Notes: a model not told the origin generated them from the letters alone. Positions 7,945 to 18,024 are shown, counted from the stretch's first letter. The stretch is DNA of 64,000 nt from Gammaproteobacteria bacterium (GCA_005801205.1 SYDJ01000155.1:1-64000); one strand, 5' to 3'. Numbers and translations are program-made.

Positions 7945-9636
7945 GTGCATCATTTTTCTTATCTTCTAAAGCTAATGCCACCCAAGTCCATTTTCTTCGG
8001 GCTGCTATTAGCTCTTACATATTCTTATACAAGTGCTGCTGCAGAGAATCCGCCTTCAGCATGTGCGGAATTGTTGCAGCACAAATTTCCCGCAAAGCTA
8101 AAGATTGAAATTCAATCCGCCAAACTTAATGAAGCCGATGCTTTCTGCTTGGTTAATGGCGTAGTCAATTCGCGTATAGGGATTGATGGGAAACACTACG
8201 GGATTGGCTTTGAAATGCGTTTACCTTTTTCGTGGAATGGACGATTTGTGTATCAAATGAATGGCGGTAATGACGGCGCCGTGATTCCTGCGGAGGGTGA
8301 TGTATTTGATGGCCGCTCCGCACGTGCGCAAGGCTACGCAGTGTTAAGTACAAACGCGGGTCATGATGGTAGTGCAGTTGAAAATCAGCAATACGGTTTG
8401 GCCGCGGGTAATCGTTTTGGTTTAGACCCGCAGGCGCGGAACGATTATGGTTTCGCAACAACCGCAACCATGACTCCCATTGCCCACACGCTTCTTAAAA
8501 CTTTTTATGGTAAAGAGGCAGCATACTCGTATCTTTCAGGGTGCTCTAACGGAGGTCGTCACGGCATGGTCGCAGCCAGCCGTTATGGTGATATGTTTGA
8601 TGGCATTTTAGTCGGTGCCCCCGGTTTTAATTTACCAAAAGCTGCTGTGCAACATGCGTGGGATGTGCAGAGCACGCAACAGGTAGATCCAAAATTACAT
8701 AAGGCATTCAGTCGCACAGATATGCAATTGATCGTCAATAAACTCACTGAAGCGTGCGATGGACTTGATGGTGCCAAAGATGGTTTGGTGAATAATATTC
8801 GCCAATGCCAAAAAACCTTTGACCTGAATAGTTTGCGCTGCGCTGGCGAAAAAAATGCCAGCTGTTTGAGTGAGCTGCAAGTCAAATCCTTCGCGCGCTT
8901 GATGAGTGGCCCGCACAACAGTAAAGGCAAACAACTCTACAATCACTGGTGGTATGACACAGGTATTGCCGATGAAGGTTGGCGTTTTTGGAAATTTGAA
9001 AGCCCTATCCCACCGTGGAATAACAATCCTTTAATTGCAACCATGGGTGCAGGTTCACTTGCCTATGTATTCACAACACCTGCAACCGAAGTTGAAGGCT
9101 CGCCGGATAAATTATTGCAGTTCTTAAGCACCTTTGATTTTGATCGCGATGCACCAAAAATATTTGCCACTCAAGGCGAATTCAAAACATCGGCTATGGA
9201 ATTTATGACTCCGCCTGATGTTGATAATCCCAAGTTAAAAAATTTCTATAAACATAATGGCAAACTCCTTATTTACCAAGGCCAAAGTGACCCAGTATTT
9301 TCTGCAGTAGATATTGTGGATTGGTACGAGAAATTAAATAAAAACTACGGCGGAAAAGCACATAACTTTGCACGCTTATTTGTTGTGCCTGGCATGAATC
9401 ATTGCAATGGTGGCCCCGCCACAGATCAATTCGATGGCTTGGGTGCGTTGGTAAGCTGGGTCGAAAAAGGTCAGGCACCCGATGTTATGGCGGCCAAAGT
9501 AAATCCTGAGAATAAATCACTACCGCCTAACTGGAGCAAAACCCGCTCAAGACCTTTGTGCCCTTGGCCGAGTGTTGCGACATATAAATCAGGTGATATT
9601 GAATCTGCAGCGAGCTTCGCTTGTGTAACGGAGTAA
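7945..9636 (+). CDS. Tannase/feruloyl esterase family protein, secreted
   Basis: Signal peptide; YLSGCSNGGRHGMVAASRYGDMFDGILVGAPGFN; C-terminal VPGMNHCNGGPATDQFD. Confidence 0.92.
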   Translation: MHHFSYLLKLMPPKSIFFGLLLALTYSYTSAAAENPPSACAELLQHKFPAKLKIEIQSAKLNEADAFCLVNGVVNSRIGIDGKHYGIGFEMRLPFSWNGRFVYQMNGGNDGAVIPAEGDVFDGRSARAQGYAVLSTNAGHDGSAVENQQYGLAAGNRFGLDPQARNDYGFATTATMTPIAHTLLKTFYGKEAAYSYLSGCSNGGRHGMVAASRYGDMFDGILVGAPGFNLPKAAVQHAWDVQSTQQVDPKLHKAFSRTDMQLIVNKLTEACDGLDGAKDGLVNNIRQCQKTFDLNSLRCAGEKNASCLSELQVKSFARLMSGPHNSKGKQLYNHWWYDTGIADEGWRFWKFESPIPPWNNNPLIATMGAGSLAYVFTTPATEVEGSPDKLLQFLSTFDFDRDAPKIFATQGEFKTSAMEFMTPPDVDNPKLKNFYKHNGKLLIYQGQSDPVFSAVDIVDWYEKLNKNYGGKAHNFARLFVVPGMNHCNGGPATDQFDGLGALVSWVEKGQAPDVMAAKVNPENKSLPPNWSKTRSRPLCPWPSVATYKSGDIESAASFACVTE

Positions 9637-9642
9637 TTCAAA

Positions 9643-10191
9643 ATGAAAAAAATAATCTTATGCTTACTGATGGCAGTTGCCGCAAATTTCACTTTAGCCG
9701 CTGATAAAAAGCCGGCGGATGTTAAAGACGCCACTGCAAAAAAAGAACAGGTATTCACCACCAAACATATTTGGGATGCGAAGGTGTTAATTGGTGAGGG
9801 TGTTGAATTAGGCAAAACAAAATACGGCACGCGCAGAATGATTCCTATTACTGGCGGCACCTTCAAAGGTGCTGATATTGAAGGTACGGTGTTGCCGGTT
9901 GGGGCGGATTTCCAAGTCTCTCGTGCGGATGGTGATACTGAATTTAATGCGCGCTATATGTTAAAAACCAATGATGGTGTATTGATCCAAGTAATTAACC
10001 GCGCCTTATTTCATCCATCAGCAGATGGTAAAGGCGCGCCTTACATGCGTTCGGTGTTGGAGTTGGAGGCGCCTAGCGAAAGCCGCTATGCCTACCTCAA
10101 CCACGCCATCTTTTTAGGCACCTTGGAGGTTCCGCCATTAAAAGAAGGCGAGAAGCCGTACGTCATTATTGGTGTTCACCAATTGTTGTAA
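9643..10191 (+). CDS. DUF3237-like protein with signal peptide
   Basis: GEGVELGKTKYGTRRMIPITGGTFKGADIEGTVLPVGADFQVSRADGDTEFNARYMLKTNDGVLI. Confidence 0.8.
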   Translation: MKKIILCLLMAVAANFTLAADKKPADVKDATAKKEQVFTTKHIWDAKVLIGEGVELGKTKYGTRRMIPITGGTFKGADIEGTVLPVGADFQVSRADGDTEFNARYMLKTNDGVLIQVINRALFHPSADGKGAPYMRSVLELEAPSESRYAYLNHAIFLGTLEVPPLKEGEKPYVIIGVHQLL

Positions 10192-10197
10192 ATAAAA

Positions 10198-10225
10198 AAG
10201 CAGCTGCAAATTTTGCAGCTGCTTT
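10198..10225. terminator. Rho-independent terminator
   Basis: aaGCAGCTGCAAattTTGCAGCTGCttt. Confidence 0.75.
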
Positions 10226-10242
10226 GCGCGGCCTTCCGGGAA

Positions 10243-11673
10243 TTACTCTTTAAAAAGTGGTTCTGCAATGATGATCTCTGGTGGTGATTTCAATTTATCA
10301 GCCAAAAATACTCCAATGGCATCTACGACTTGTGTGTTCGCTAAAAATGAGTCGTGGCCTCCACCTTTGATCAATACTTTTTGGGCATGAGGAAACTGTT
10401 TTGCCGTTTCCAATTGTTCTGCAATAAAGGTACGACCATCTCTATCACCTATTAAAAACAATGCTGGTAAGTTGGACTTGAATTCCGCTCTGAAATTTTC
10501 ATGCAATTCTTTTACTTTCAGCCATTGATTGACATCTGGAAAAGGTAAATTAGTGCTGCGACCCAGAACGGCGCTGGCAGATTGTTTTTGCACTATTTTC
10601 CAACGTTTGGGTGAAATGCCTGAGGCTGCGTCCATTGCATAAGCCATAGGGTTAAATTGCCCCAACTGGCCTTTTATCGCCATGGAATAAGCCGCTGCTT
10701 GCTGAAAGTTACCCGCATACATAGCTTGATAAAATGCCGGTAAGCCTGCCTGATTGTCGGGGTTTTTCAAAAAGATAAAACTGGTAATAAGTTGCACATC
10801 CAATTCGCTCAGCGTTAACTGAATATCCTGTTGTGTTTGTGGATGTTTTACTGAAACCAACTCGGGCGACTTTGCCAATCTTGCATGAACCTCACGCATC
10901 ATGCTGATTAAGTCTGGTTGATTTTTATTAGCTGTTTGCAATTGCCAACGTTGATTCAATTCTCCAAGTAATTTGTCACTTTCTGCGGGTAGCTTAATGG
11001 TTTGATCCAAACCTTCGCTGGATGCCAATACCATTTTTCCAATAATGTCCTGATGATATTTAGCAGTGGCCAAGGCTAAATGGGTGCCATAACTAATCGC
11101 TAAAAAATCCAATTTTTCTGCTCCCAAGACTTTTTGCAAAACAACTAAATCTTCTGCACTTTCCTTGGTGTTGTAGCCATCTAAATCATACTTTTTTTGC
11201 TGCCATTCGCTCACACACTCCGAAATGGTTTTCGCAAGATAGGCGTTTAATGATGATTGAGTGAAAGGTTGTACAAAAAGAGGTGTCGGATCACGCTGAC
11301 AATCATCCAGCTGATCCGACAAGCCTGTGCCGCGCTGATCAAATAAAATGACATCGGCTTGTTGTCGCAGTGCCTGAAACAGTACAAAACGTGGATAAGT
11401 CGCAGCTTCAGTTGCTGACCCGCCTGGGCCGCCGGATAAATAGACTATAGGATTACCGGGATTTTTTGCCAGCGAAGGTAAACGGACATAGCTCAATTTT
11501 AGCTGTCGGGATTTTGCTTTTTCCCTGTTTTCCGGCACAGTAAAACTGACTTTTTCGGATTCAATTACTTGCTGTTGAAAAGCTTGTAATTGATAAGCTT
11601 CTCGCTCAACATCAGCCAGTAGATTGGTGCTGAATAAAAATAACGAGACACATAAAGTTAGGTAGTATTTCAT
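10243..11673 (-). CDS. Secreted alpha/beta hydrolase (TAP-/prolyl-aminopeptidase-like)
   Basis: Start MKYYLTLCVSLFLFSTNLLADVE; YLSGGPGGSATE, LFDQRGTGLSD, AISYGTHLALA, GGGHDSF. Confidence 0.87.
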   Translation of the reverse strand: MKYYLTLCVSLFLFSTNLLADVEREAYQLQAFQQQVIESEKVSFTVPENREKAKSRQLKLSYVRLPSLAKNPGNPIVYLSGGPGGSATEAATYPRFVLFQALRQQADVILFDQRGTGLSDQLDDCQRDPTPLFVQPFTQSSLNAYLAKTISECVSEWQQKKYDLDGYNTKESAEDLVVLQKVLGAEKLDFLAISYGTHLALATAKYHQDIIGKMVLASSEGLDQTIKLPAESDKLLGELNQRWQLQTANKNQPDLISMMREVHARLAKSPELVSVKHPQTQQDIQLTLSELDVQLITSFIFLKNPDNQAGLPAFYQAMYAGNFQQAAAYSMAIKGQLGQFNPMAYAMDAASGISPKRWKIVQKQSASAVLGRSTNLPFPDVNQWLKVKELHENFRAEFKSNLPALFLIGDRDGRTFIAEQLETAKQFPHAQKVLIKGGGHDSFLANTQVVDAIGVFLADKLKSPPEIIIAEPLFKE

Positions 11674-11808
11674 GGATTTTGCTCTGGGTTGGTGAAGATC
11701 TAAAAGACTAATCTTCAAACCTAGTCTCGACCCTACGAAATTCACCAACTGCATTTGCTTCGCACCAATTACATTGGATACTTTGGTTTATCGTCTAGAA
11801 TTCTCCTT

Positions 11809-13479
11809 ATGCCTAGTTTTATAACCCGCTATTTTCGAATCTTTATCTTGTTGCTTCTCACACTATCAGATGTGCAATCGGCATTTGGATTTATTAATTT
11901 ACAAGCTCAGAAAGTCTATCAACTGGGTGGTGATGTGACCCAATGCAATCATTCATCGAATATAAAAAATAAATTTTCGCTTTCCGATGTAAAAGCCAAT
12001 CAGGATCACTGCCTACTAATTGAGTTTGATTTAAAAACCCCCACCGACAACCAGCAGTTGTTATTTATCTCTGCGTTGGCATCTACAGAAATAATTTTGG
12101 ATGGAAAAGCGTTGGCGATGAACGGGCGAGTCGGCAACAACGCGACTACCGAAATTCCCGGCAATATTGAATTTTGGGTTAGTCTTTCACCTGAGCAATT
12201 AAATGCTGGGTCACATCGGCTACTGTTAAAATTATCAACCCATAATGCCCCACCCAACTTAATGCAATATGCCTATGGAATTTTTATTCAGGATCAACAG
12301 GAGTTCTTTTATCACAAACAATTGATGGATTTATTGCCGGTGATGTTGGCAGGCGGTTTAGCATTAGTAGCCGTAATTTTATTAATATTCACTATCAGCC
12401 TTCAGCAAAAATCGCACTGGTGGATATTTTGTGTGTTGTGCGCATCCGCCAGTATTCTGCTCATGGCTGAGGTCTGGCGGAGTCTAATAGGTTACCCCTA
12501 TCCATCACACATACTGCGTTTATATGTGATCTTATTTACCGCCGGAATATTCAGTTTATTATTGCCGTGGTATTTTTTGTCTCTCTATCAACTAGGCAAG
12601 ATTCTCATCTGGCTTATTGCAATTATTTGCTTGATGTTAATCTTGGCAGCTGCACCTGTTTCGTTTGATAGCAAAGTCTATTTAATGCTGTTTGCAGCCT
12701 TAATTGTGAGTTTTATTATCCATTTGTTGGCGATAAAAAAATCTATGCAAGCCAGTACAGCTGGGCTGGTGATTATCAGCGTGTCTCTAGTTTTTATTAT
12801 TTGGCAACGTTTTTATTTTTCCGAGCAAGGTTTTGCGTTGGTTGTTTGTCTTTTATTAATGTCATTGCTTTACCAGCTGGTACAGCAATTTCGTTATGAA
12901 AAAACCAAAGCGGCTATGGCCATTCAATTGGAAAACCAATTGTTGCACAGAAGTTTACAGCCGCATTTTTTAATGAATTCTCTCGCACTCATCAATGAAC
13001 TGATTTATCAAGCTCCAAAGAAAGCTGAACATTTTATCGAGGCATTGGCAGCAGAGTTTCGCTTGCTCAACCAATATGTTCGCCAACCAACTATTAGCCT
13101 CTTACAAGAATTGGAACTATGCCATAACTATGTACAGCTGATGACTATTCGCCAACAGCTGCCCCACCAATTAGTGATTGATGGCGATGCCAGCAGCATA
13201 ACAATTCCGCCAGCGGTGTTACTGACGCTGCTGGAAAATGCGTTTTCCCACAACAAGTATCAACAAGCGGTTCAATTTAATCTTAAGATTGATAAACAAG
13301 GTGCATGGGTGACATTAATACTTGAATTCCCCGTTGTACAAGTGAGACCACACCAAGGCGCTGGTATAGGTAATCTCTATATAGAACAAAGTCTGCAACA
13401 GGTATTTGCTGGTAAAGCTTCCTGCAAGCTACAAATATTGGATAGTATCGGGTTAGTCAGAATTGAGTTGCCGTTATGA
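11809..13479 (+). CDS. LytS-type sensor histidine kinase with extracytoplasmic N-domain and multi-TM region
   Basis: LHRSLQPHFLMNSLALINELIYQ H-box; LLQELELCHNYVQLMTIR; ATPase-like C-term. Confidence 0.88.
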   Translation: MPSFITRYFRIFILLLLTLSDVQSAFGFINLQAQKVYQLGGDVTQCNHSSNIKNKFSLSDVKANQDHCLLIEFDLKTPTDNQQLLFISALASTEIILDGKALAMNGRVGNNATTEIPGNIEFWVSLSPEQLNAGSHRLLLKLSTHNAPPNLMQYAYGIFIQDQQEFFYHKQLMDLLPVMLAGGLALVAVILLIFTISLQQKSHWWIFCVLCASASILLMAEVWRSLIGYPYPSHILRLYVILFTAGIFSLLLPWYFLSLYQLGKILIWLIAIICLMLILAAAPVSFDSKVYLMLFAALIVSFIIHLLAIKKSMQASTAGLVIISVSLVFIIWQRFYFSEQGFALVVCLLLMSLLYQLVQQFRYEKTKAAMAIQLENQLLHRSLQPHFLMNSLALINELIYQAPKKAEHFIEALAAEFRLLNQYVRQPTISLLQELELCHNYVQLMTIRQQLPHQLVIDGDASSITIPPAVLLTLLENAFSHNKYQQAVQFNLKIDKQGAWVTLILEFPVVQVRPHQGAGIGNLYIEQSLQQVFAGKASCKLQILDSIGLVRIELPL

Positions 13480-14177
13480 ATATATTGATTATTGAAGATG
13501 AAGTTTTAATTGCGCAGGGATTAATGCGCAGTTTAAAAGATTATTTTAGTTTGCGCATAAAACACTTAGATCACTGCGATCAACTTGACGACGCAATTGA
13601 AAAAATTCAAACACAGGATATCGATTTGGTGTTACTGGATTTGAATTTATTTGGTCAAGATGGGTTTGATATTCTGCAACTGACTAATGCCTCCAGCTTT
13701 CACACGATTGTAGTGTCTGCTCACGCGGATTTAGCGATTCGTGCGTTTGAATTTGGTGTGCTGGATTTTGTTGCCAAACCTTTTACTCAGGAACGGCTGA
13801 CAAAAGCCTTGCAACGTTTTGACAATAAGTCCTCGCATCATGCCTTTACTAAATCGCTTGCTGTAAAAAAACTGGGTCAGCTGCAACTCTTGGCGATTCA
13901 GGATATTAATTATATTCAAGCAGATGGCCATTACAGTTTAATCTGGATGATTGATGGCAGCTCCTATCTACACGATAAATCTATAGAAAGACTGTTAAGT
14001 ATTTTGCCCGGTTATTTTTTGCGAGCTCATCGCTCATTCGCTGTTAATTTACAGCATGTCAAACAAATCAACATTGAAACCGGAGGCAAGTATTCCATCG
14101 ATACTGAATATTCTATTTCTATACCACTTTCTCGCTCTTATTATCCTTCAGTTAAAAAAGCATGGAATATTGAGTAA
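13476..14177 (+). CDS. LytTR-family response regulator
   Basis: Receiver MNILIIEDEVLIAQGL..DIDLVLLDLNLFGQDGF..VVSAHADLAIRAFEFGVLDFVAKPF; LytTR YIQADGHYSLIW..FLRAHRSFAVNLQHV; overlaps kinase stop. Confidence 0.95.
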   Translation: MNILIIEDEVLIAQGLMRSLKDYFSLRIKHLDHCDQLDDAIEKIQTQDIDLVLLDLNLFGQDGFDILQLTNASSFHTIVVSAHADLAIRAFEFGVLDFVAKPFTQERLTKALQRFDNKSSHHAFTKSLAVKKLGQLQLLAIQDINYIQADGHYSLIWMIDGSSYLHDKSIERLLSILPGYFLRAHRSFAVNLQHVKQINIETGGKYSIDTEYSISIPLSRSYYPSVKKAWNIE

Positions 14178-14292
14178 TACCGCTACGTCTGTTATCCGAA
14201 GGGCCGATAAGCATCATTAAATTAGATGTTGAGAGGAGAAACAAAAAGGCTGACAGCCTATGTATAAGGCTATCAGCCAAGTGTAGAAATTA

Positions 14293-15522
14293 TTAAAACA
14301 ACACGCGGCAACTAATCGTCCCTTCAATACTCTTCAACTGCTCTAACGCAACTTCATCGTAAGGTGAGTTAATGTCCACTACTACATAACCAACCTTGTC
14401 GTTAGTTTGCAGGTATTGCGAAGCAATGTTGATATGGCGATCAGAGAAAATATTGTTGATCTTCGATAATACACCGGGAACATTCGCGTGAACGTGCAAT
14501 AAACGGTGCGCGTCTGGGTGACCTGGTAGGGCAACTTCAGGGAAGTTAACTGAACTGATGGTGGTGCCGTTGTCAGAATATTTAATTAATTTTTCTGCTA
14601 CTTCAATACCAATGTTGGCTTGCGCTTCCATGGTGGAACCGCCAATGTGCGGGGTCAGAATTACGTTGTCCAAACCGCGTAATGGGCTGACAAATTCGTC
14701 GTCGTTGGCTTTTGGCTCTTCTGGGAATACATCGATTGCTGCACCAGACAAAGCGCCAGATTTAATCGCCGCTGCTAAGGCATCAATATCCACCACAGTA
14801 CCGCGCGAAGCGTTGATCAAGATCGCGCCTTTTTTCATCAAACCGATTTCGCGTGCGCCAATCATATCTTGGGTCGCTGCCGTTTCTGGAACGTGCAGGC
14901 TGATGATATCTGAAGTGGCTAACAACTCATCCAAATCGCGAATTTGGTTCGCGTTGCCTAAAGGCAATTTGGTGATGGTGTCGTAGAACTGAACGTTCAT
15001 ACCCAAAGACTCGGCCAATACAGAGGTTTGGCTACCGATAGAACCATAACCGATCAAACCTAAGGTTTTGCCACGAATTTCGTAAGAACCCACCGCTGAC
15101 TTATCCCAACCACCGCGATGACAGATGGCATTCTTTTGCGGAACATTGCGGAGCAACAAAATCGCTTCGGCAATTACCAACTCAGCTACTGAACGGGTAT
15201 TCGAATAGGGGGCGTTAAACACCGCAACACCAAATTCTTGCGCGGCTTTCAAATCTACTTGGTTGGTGCCAATGCAGAAGCAACCGGCGGCGACTAACTT
15301 GGGCGCGTTTTCAAATACGCGGCGAGTTAATTGGGTACGTGAACGCAAGCCCACAAAGTGCGCGTCTTGAATTTTTTCGATGAGCGCGTCTTCATCCAAA
15401 GCGGTTTTCAGGTATTCGATGTTGGTGTAACCCTGATCGTTCAGCACTTGCACAGCAGACTGGTGCACGCCTTCCAGTAATAGAAACTTGATCTTGCTTT
15501 TGTCTAAGGACGTTTTGCTCAT
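14293..15522 (-). CDS. serA: D-3-phosphoglycerate dehydrogenase
   Basis: Start MSKTSLDKSKIKFLLLEGVHQSA; GLIGYGSIGSQTSVLAESLGM, INASRGTVVDIDAL, TPHIGGSTMEAQ, C-terminal ACT. Confidence 0.96.
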   Translation of the reverse strand: MSKTSLDKSKIKFLLLEGVHQSAVQVLNDQGYTNIEYLKTALDEDALIEKIQDAHFVGLRSRTQLTRRVFENAPKLVAAGCFCIGTNQVDLKAAQEFGVAVFNAPYSNTRSVAELVIAEAILLLRNVPQKNAICHRGGWDKSAVGSYEIRGKTLGLIGYGSIGSQTSVLAESLGMNVQFYDTITKLPLGNANQIRDLDELLATSDIISLHVPETAATQDMIGAREIGLMKKGAILINASRGTVVDIDALAAAIKSGALSGAAIDVFPEEPKANDDEFVSPLRGLDNVILTPHIGGSTMEAQANIGIEVAEKLIKYSDNGTTISSVNFPEVALPGHPDAHRLLHVHANVPGVLSKINNIFSDRHINIASQYLQTNDKVGYVVVDINSPYDEVALEQLKSIEGTISCRVLF

Positions 15523-15664
15523 GGCAACCTCGGCGTAGTGGATTCGCAGGGCTGGGGATAACCGGCGCGCTGGAATGGAGAGATGGGAAAAATTTGGGCG
15601 GCATAATACCACAAAGGTGTTCTGCGATGAGTACCGAAAACCCCCTCCCAATCCACGTTTAAGT

Positions 15665-15956
15665 GCACCCCCTCGGTAACTGCTTCCTGCGTGACCCTAC
15701 CTCCTGTATCCATACAGTCGTCTCAACCTCCCCCTTGAAAAGGGGGAGGGGCTTGACTCCCTGCTTGCGATGGCAATGCAGTTTGCGACAAAGCCTGTCC
15801 GAAGCTCGCCCTACTCCTCCCCTTTTTGAAGGGGGAGGCCGGGAGGGGGTGCCTTTGCAGTTGCTTTAGCCCCTCCCCTTTTTCAAGGGGGAGGTTGAGA
15901 CGACTGTATGGATACAGGAGGTAGGGTCACGCAGGAAGCAGTTACCGAGGGGGTGC
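15665..15956. mobile_element. MITE-like inverted-repeat element, 292 bp
   Basis: Arms 15665-15753 and 15868-15956 are inverted repeats matching 88/89 by eye; 114-bp spacer; no transposase ORF. Confidence 0.82.
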
Positions 15957-15998
15957 TTTTCAAGCGATTAAAAAATTATTCCTATACCCACTTGCCAA

Positions 15999-16042
15999 CT
16001 GTGCATATCTGTATATACACTGTGCATATCGACTATATACAG
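15999..16042. promoter_or_regulatory. Putative GntR/YtrA-type operator
   Basis: CTGTATATA (16009-16017) / TATATACAG (16034-16042) inverted repeat plus direct repeats CTGTGCATATC (15999-16009, 16020-16030) spaced 21 bp, just upstream of gntR-like gene. Confidence 0.6.
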
Positions 16043-16054
16043 ATAGAGGTGTGC

Positions 16055-16441
16055 GTGACCGACGAGTTGTTTCTCTCGCAAAACGATAGCCGCCCCATGT
16101 ACTTGCAAATCATGGCGCAAATTAAACAGAAGGTTCGTGTGGGTGATTGGCCTGCAGGTCACCCTTTACCTTCTATTCGCGAATTGAGCGCGGCGACCAA
16201 AGTCAGTGTGATTACGGTCAAGCGCGCTTACACCGAACTAGAAACTGAAGGTGTGATTGTGACTCAGGCGGGGCGTGGTTCATTTGTGACCGGCGCGACT
16301 GATATACAAAACGAACTCGCCAGAATCGAACTAAACAAACATATAGATGGAGTGATTGAAAGTGCACAGTTATTGGGTTTGGGTGAAAGCGAAATAATCG
16401 CACTTATTCAACACGCAATTGCCGAGCGCAAACAGCCATAA
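16055..16441 (+). CDS. GntR-family (YtrA-type) regulator
   Basis: GTG start; DSRPMYLQIMAQIKQKVRVGDWPAGHPLPSIRELSAATKVSVITVKRAYTELETEGVIVTQAGRGSFV. Confidence 0.93.
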   Translation: MTDELFLSQNDSRPMYLQIMAQIKQKVRVGDWPAGHPLPSIRELSAATKVSVITVKRAYTELETEGVIVTQAGRGSFVTGATDIQNELARIELNKHIDGVIESAQLLGLGESEIIALIQHAIAERKQP

Positions 16442-16462
16442 CTATTTCATTGGGGCATTAAG

Positions 16463-17347
16463 ATGCAAAACGCAATTGAACTTAAGAGCGTGAGTAAACG
16501 TTATTCAGATTTTTATTTGGATAACCTGAGCCTGCAATTACCTGTTGGCCAAGTGATGGGTTTGGTGGGGGTGAATGGCGCGGGCAAGTCCACGACCTTG
16601 CGCTTGTTGATGGGATTAATTCAACCCGATACCGGTAGCGTGGATGTGTTGGGTTATCGCTTGCCCGAGCAGCAAGTGTTGGCGAAACAAAATATTGGTT
16701 TTGCATCTGATGATATGCGCCTCTATAAAACGGAAAATTTGCGTTGGCACATGCAACTTATTCAATCCATTTTTCCGTCGTGGGATGCAACTTACGCTGA
16801 GCATTTGTTAAAAGTATTTGATTTGAATGCGGAGCAAAAATTTAAAGGCTTTTCGCACGGCCAGCGTGTGAAGGCGTGTTTATTGTTAATTTTGGCGCGT
16901 AAGCCAAAGTTGGTAATTTTAGACGAGCCTACTACAGGTTTAGACCCGGTTGCGCGCGAAGAAGTCTTGTCTGAATTGGCAGAAATTTTACGCGATGAAA
17001 ATCGCAGCGTGTTGTTTTCATCACACAATACGCAAGACATTGAACAGCTATCCGATTCCATTACCTTTTTGCACAAAGGTAAATTGTTGGATTCACAAGA
17101 CAAAGAAACTTACCTAGATCGCTGGCGGCGAATTGTGTGTACGGGCGATATAAATTCTGCTGGCTTAGGAATTGATTGCATAACTGATATTAAACGCAAT
17201 GGTTCGCTTAACGAAATTATCGTTAATCAATACGATGATTCAATTCCAGAACGCTTAAGTGCACTGGGCTTGAGTGTTTCCAGTGTTGATCGTATGTCGC
17301 TTGAAAAAATCTTTGTCGCCAATGTGAGAGCAGGAGCAAAAGCATGA
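16463..17347 (+). CDS. ABC transporter ATP-binding protein
   Basis: GLVGVNGAGKSTTLRLLMG Walker A; FSHGQRVK; LVILDEPTTGLDP. Confidence 0.97.
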   Translation: MQNAIELKSVSKRYSDFYLDNLSLQLPVGQVMGLVGVNGAGKSTTLRLLMGLIQPDTGSVDVLGYRLPEQQVLAKQNIGFASDDMRLYKTENLRWHMQLIQSIFPSWDATYAEHLLKVFDLNAEQKFKGFSHGQRVKACLLLILARKPKLVILDEPTTGLDPVAREEVLSELAEILRDENRSVLFSSHNTQDIEQLSDSITFLHKGKLLDSQDKETYLDRWRRIVCTGDINSAGLGIDCITDIKRNGSLNEIIVNQYDDSIPERLSALGLSVSSVDRMSLEKIFVANVRAGAKA

Positions 17348-18024
17348 GTCACAGCTTGAATATTCCGTTAATTAAAATACTGATTCAAAAAGATTGGTAC
17401 CTCAGCCGAAAGCTGTTGGCGCTCTATGTGGGGGGTAGCATTTTTGCACTCAGTTTTATCAGTTTGGGCGAATGGCAATTTTTTATGGGCGTCACTTTAT
17501 TAATGTCTATGGTAATCGGCTTGGCGAATCATCTTGTGACCAGCACCATTATTAATGAGCGCAAAGAACAAACCCTGCCCTTTATTATGAGTTTGCCGAT
17601 TTCGCCAACGGATTATGCTGTCGCTAAATTAATTGCGAACAAGAGCTTATTTTTTATTCCGTGGTTAGCCATTTTAATAACGACTATTGGTGTGTTCACA
17701 TTCACCCCTATTCCCGATGGATTAATTCCGTTAAGCATCATTATGTGTAGTTATCTGCTATTAAGTTATTGTTTGGTATGGGCAGTAGGCATGATAGTTG
17801 AAACAGAAGGTATTGTTATTCTGGTTATGGTAGTGTTGAATTGTTTAATCGGTCCCTTGATTTATATATTGGGGTCAATCCAAGATATTTCCAGTCATTT
17901 TCAAAGTGCTACGCAAGTATGGAATAGTGCATCCATAGGTGTATTGCTGCTTGAGTTTTTCTTGATTATTGCCTCTTTGGTTATTGCTTTTTATTTGCAG
18001 GCGAGAAAGAAAACGTTTCTTTGA
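17344..18024 (+). CDS. ABC-2-type permease
   Basis: 226 aa, about 6 TM; overlaps ATPase stop. Confidence 0.85.
   Translation: MSHSLNIPLIKILIQKDWYLSRKLLALYVGGSIFALSFISLGEWQFFMGVTLLMSMVIGLANHLVTSTIINERKEQTLPFIMSLPISPTDYAVAKLIANKSLFFIPWLAILITTIGVFTFTPIPDGLIPLSIIMCSYLLLSYCLVWAVGMIVETEGIVILVMVVLNCLIGPLIYILGSIQDISSHFQSATQVWNSASIGVLLLEFFLIIASLVIAFYLQARKKTFL

Noticed and set aside
14558-14986. 142-aa plus-strand ORF opposite serA
   Set aside because: Antisense frame of serA; no start context or family match
15519-15713. ORF MDTGGRVTQEAVTEGV... (minus) as a real gene
   Set aside because: It starts inside the MITE arm and runs out of frame over the serA start; best explained as repeat-derived
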